In this document: positions 61,757 to 64,000 of the stretch, piece by piece
Layout: every line of letters begins with the position of its first letter
Numbering within the stretch: the first letter of the stretch is position 1
Assembly: GCA_947493145.1 (NCBI GenBank)
Contig: CANLPZ010000002.1
Span: 643,364 to 707,363, forward strand
DNA: 64,000 nucleotides
From: an uncultured Paracoccaceae bacterium
GTDB taxonomy: Bacteria; Pseudomonadota; Alphaproteobacteria; Rhodobacterales; Rhodobacteraceae
Direction of reading: 5' to 3'
Translations under genes and position numbers: made by a program
The notes under the pieces: generated by a model
What the model was told of the DNA's origin: nothing
Seen by the model: only the letters and a program-made list of their open reading frames with translations
The model's database searches: none

Positions 61757-62390
61757 CGGCTATTGCGAACGGGTCGATTTCACCTTTTGGTCGGAACCTT
61801 TGAACGCAATCACCAACGTGGCTTTTATGATCGCGGCAATAATTATGTACCGCCGCACCGCAGGTCTTCCGATGGGGCGGGTTTTGTCCGTTGTGTTGTT
61901 TATCATCGGAATCGGGTCCGCGTTGTTGCACACTTTCGCAACGCAATGGGCATCTTTGTCTGATGTCGTGCCCATCGTTGTCTTTATCTTGGCCTACATA
62001 TTTGTCGCGTTTTATGCCTACGTCGGTCTGAACACAGCTTGGTCCGCTGTGGCGGTTTTGATGTTTTTCCCGTTTGCGTATGTGACAATCCCGCTGTTTC
62101 AAAAGCTTGACTGGTTGGGATTCAGCGCGGCCTATATGCCGGTGCCGATTTTGATTGCAGGCATGGGCATGTATTTGTGGAACAAAAACCGCCCGACAGC
62201 GATTGGATTACTCATCGGTGTTGCGATTTTGTTGGCGTCCCTGACATTCCGGACGCTCGATTTGCATGTGTGCGATAGCGTTCCGATAGGCACCCATTTC
62301 ATGTGGCATATCCTGAACGGCCTCATGTTGGGCTGGATGATCGAGGTTTATCGACGACACATGCTTGCCCATCGCACCGGCGCGGGTTAA
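61734..62390 (+). CDS. Ceramidase/CREST-superfamily membrane hydrolase
   Basis: 218 residues with about seven membrane segments. The family pattern is recognisable: SEPLNAITNVAF near residue 20, SALLHTFATQWASLSDVVP at about 62 with the zinc-type His and Asp, and a late HFMWHILNG at about 185. Alkaline ceramidases and CREST proteins hydrolyse lipid amides with a zinc site in the membrane. Marine alphaproteobacteria make amide-linked lipids such as ornithine and glutamine lipids, so an amidase acting on these is a possibility, but this is inference. Confidence 0.82.
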   Translation: MDWTAQIDGYCERVDFTFWSEPLNAITNVAFMIAAIIMYRRTAGLPMGRVLSVVLFIIGIGSALLHTFATQWASLSDVVPIVVFILAYIFVAFYAYVGLNTAWSAVAVLMFFPFAYVTIPLFQKLDWLGFSAAYMPVPILIAGMGMYLWNKNRPTAIGLLIGVAILLASLTFRTLDLHVCDSVPIGTHFMWHILNGLMLGWMIEVYRRHMLAHRTGAG

Positions 62391-62424
62391 ATGCGTCTTC
62401 GATAGATTTAAATCGGAGAGTCCT

Positions 62425-62712
62425 ATGTCAATTGACACGGATACAGCCCGCCGCGTGGCCAAATTGGCGCGGATCAAAGTGGAAGAAGACGCGTTGCCAG
62501 CTTTGGCGCAGGAATTCAGCAATATTCTGACGTTCATCGAACAATTGAACGAAGTCGACGTGGAGGGTGTCGACCCGATGACATCTGTGACGCCGCAACG
62601 TTTGAAACGCCGCGATGATGTGGTTACCGATGGGGATCAGCCAGAGGCCGTTCTGAAAAACGCGCCAGATGCGCGCGAAGGCTTTTTTGCCGTACCGAAG
62701 GTGGTGGAATAA
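62425..62712 (+). CDS. gatC: Asp-tRNA(Asn)/Glu-tRNA(Gln) amidotransferase subunit C
   Basis: 95 residues from ATG 62425, with GGAGA upstream. Typical Gat[16 protein letters not shown] at the start and [17 protein letters not shown] near residue 47. It helps assemble GatA with GatB. Its stop overlaps the gatA start (TAATG). Confidence 0.95.
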   Translation: MSIDTDTARRVAKLARIKVEEDALPALAQEFSNILTFIEQLNEVDVEGVDPMTSVTPQRLKRRDDVVTDGDQPEAVLKNAPDAREGFFAVPKVVE

Positions 62713-64000
62713 TGACCGATTTAACCAAACTCACCATTGCTGACGCACGCGACAAATTGCGTGCCAAAGAATTCACAGCAGCGGAATTGACAGATGCATT
62801 TGTCGGCGCAATCGACGCGGCAGATGAATTGAATGCCTTTGTCCACAAAACGCCAGAGATCGCGGCCGAGCAAGCAAAAGCTGCCGATGCGCGTATTGCG
62901 GGCGGCGATGCGCCTGATCTTTGCGGTATCCCATTGGGAATTAAGGATTTGTTCTGCACCAAAGGTGTGAATTCCCAAGCGGCCTCTGCCATTTTGGATG
63001 GGTTCAAACCCGAATACGAAAGCACGATTACAAACCAATTGTTTGATAATGGCGCGGTCATGTTGGGTAAGCTGAACATGGATGAATTCGCGATGGGATC
63101 GTCGAATGAAACATCTGTTTACGGCGATGTTGTGAACCCTTGGAAGGTTGATGACCGCAACCTGACACCGGGTGGATCCTCTGGTGGGTCAGCTGCGGCT
63201 GTGGCTGCCGATCTTTGTATGGGTGCCACGGGCACAGATACAGGTGGATCGATCCGTCAACCTGCGGCCTTTACCGGTATCACGGGGATTAAACCAACAT
63301 ATGGTCGTTGCTCGCGCTGGGGTGTGGTGGCATTTGCGTCCTCGCTGGATCAAGCGGGCCCTATGACCAAAGATGTGCGCGATGCTGCGATCATGCTTGA
63401 GGCAATGTGCGGTCACGACCCAAAGGATAGCACAAGCGCCGAATTGGCCGTACCAAATTTCGAAGCCGCTTTGACCGGCGACATCAAAGGCAAGAAAATC
63501 GGCCTGCCAAAAGAATACCGCATGGACGGAATGCCCACGGAAATCGAAAAGCTTTGGGCTGATGGGGCAAATATGTTGCGCGATGCCGGTGCCGACGTGG
63601 TTGATATTTCGCTGCCACACACGAAATACGCATTGCCTGCCTATTATGTGATCGCACCTGCTGAAGCGTCCTCCAACCTTGCGCGTTACGACGGTGTCCG
63701 CTTTGGTCATCGTGCCACGTTGGACGCAGGCGACGGCATTAATGAGATGTACGAAAAAACCCGCGCCGAAGGCTTTGGCGCCGAAGTGCAACGCCGCGTG
63801 ATGGTTGGTACCTACGTACTGTCCGCTGGTTTCTATGATGCTTATTACAACCGCGCACGTCGTGTTCGCGCGTTGATCAAGAAAGATTTCGACGACGTCT
63901 TTGCAACCGGTGTGGACGCGATTCTAACGCCAGCGACACCGTCAGCGGCCTTTGGCTTGGGGGAAATGAAAGAAGCCGATCCGGTTCAAATGTACCTCAA
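62712..64000 (+). CDS. gatA: Asp-tRNA(Asn)/Glu-tRNA(Gln) amidotransferase subunit A (partial)
   Basis: 429 codons are in the window and the frame is open at the right edge; family length is about 490. The amidase signature catalytic triad is intact: Lys in [11 protein letters not shown] at about residue 78, the cis-Ser in [12 protein letters not shown] at about 155, and the nucleophile Ser in [12 protein letters not shown] at about 178. GatA releases ammonia from glutamine or asparagine for transamidation of misacylated tRNA. gatB presumably lies further on. Confidence 0.95.
   Translation, partial: MTDLTKLTIADARDKLRAKEFTAAELTDAFVGAIDAADELNAFVHKTPEIAAEQAKAADARIAGGDAPDLCGIPLGIKDLFCTKGVNSQAASAILDGFKPEYESTITNQLFDNGAVMLGKLNMDEFAMGSSNETSVYGDVVNPWKVDDRNLTPGGSSGGSAAAVAADLCMGATGTDTGGSIRQPAAFTGITGIKPTYGRCSRWGVVAFASSLDQAGPMTKDVRDAAIMLEAMCGHDPKDSTSAELAVPNFEAALTGDIKGKKIGLPKEYRMDGMPTEIEKLWADGANMLRDAGADVVDISLPHTKYALPAYYVIAPAEASSNLARYDGVRFGHRATLDAGDGINEMYEKTRAEGFGAEVQRRVMVGTYVLSAGFYDAYYNRARRVRALIKKDFDDVFATGVDAILTPATPSAAFGLGEMKEADPVQMYL

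Noticed and set aside
1..64000. CRISPR arrays, intact insertion sequences, integrases and rRNA genes.
   Set aside because: No regularly spaced repeats, transposase motifs, integrase genes or rRNA sequence were seen anywhere in the window.

Overview
The window reads as a chromosomal segment of a marine alphaproteobacterium of the Rhodobacterales (Roseobacter group) with moderate G+C. This rests on gene content and order: hom-glpX-recJ, a DUF3572 gene beside a PleD-like gene, soxBDAG, ribE-x-ribB-ribH-nusB, mmcB behind a GTTC-N7-GTTC LexA box, DUF6476 beside rluD, and a tRNA-His that lacks an encoded G-1 and carries A73, a derived alphaproteobacterial trait. No CRISPR array, intact insertion sequence, prophage or rRNA operon was seen. 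Both window edges cut genes: the 3' end of an unknown lysine-rich protein, and gatA.

Layout. 1-3.9 kb: an ECF sigma factor, a small membrane protein and a periplasmic metal-sensor-like protein, then a PleD-type diguanylate cyclase with decayed receiver domains, DUF3572 and a MarR regulator. 3.9-11.8 kb: a HAD phosphatase, a non-pyrrolysine MttB-family methyltransferase, a DUF4153 membrane protein, an H-NOX plus HNOBA-GGDEF pair, and a CPA2 antiporter with a histidine-rich loop. 11.9-19.8 kb: tRNA-Glu, recJ-glpX-hom, a lipoprotein diverging from a TetR gene with an 18-bp palindrome between them, pirin, a beta-hydroxyacid dehydrogenase and a small membrane protein. 19.8-22.7 kb: three TadE/TadG-type pilus proteins without the rest of a tad locus. 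23-29.6 kb: glutamate dehydrogenase and heterotetrameric sarcosine oxidase. 29.7-36 kb: dnaG and rpoD, then small membrane or secreted proteins, a GH16 glycosidase and YjbQ. 36.3-46 kb: nrdR-ribD, a capsule block (kpsC, export lipoprotein, kpsS) and the ribE-unknown-ribB-ribH-nusB operon. 46-47 kb: an unassigned stretch and a scar joining 5'-truncated MarR and DOMON genes. 47-51.7 kb: mmcB, DUF6324, tRNA-His, DUF6476, rluD, rpoH with a heat-shock-type promoter, and an oxidoreductase whose ribosome-binding site lies in the rpoH terminator. 51.7-59.5 kb: dtd, a sugar kinase, then a seven-gene membrane-stress (Ter/Tel-like) operon. 59.5-64 kb: a pseudouridine synthase, a methyltransferase, tadA, a ceramidase-like protein and gatCA.

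The strongest candidate for an under-described system is the tightly packed minus-strand operon at 53161-59474: TerC-like protein, a 29-residue membrane peptide, XpaC-like protein, TelA, a DUF2927 lipoprotein, an SPFH-GYF protein and a zinc-ribbon membrane protein. It looks like an envelope complex spanning outer membrane or periplasm, inner membrane and cytoplasm. Other notable points are two different c-di-GMP inputs (a PleD that cannot be phosphorylated normally and an H-NOX/GGDEF pair), a RibB with a dead GTP cyclohydrolase II-like domain, and an unknown conserved-looking gene inside the riboflavin operon. Functions come from family recognition by eye; no database search was run.
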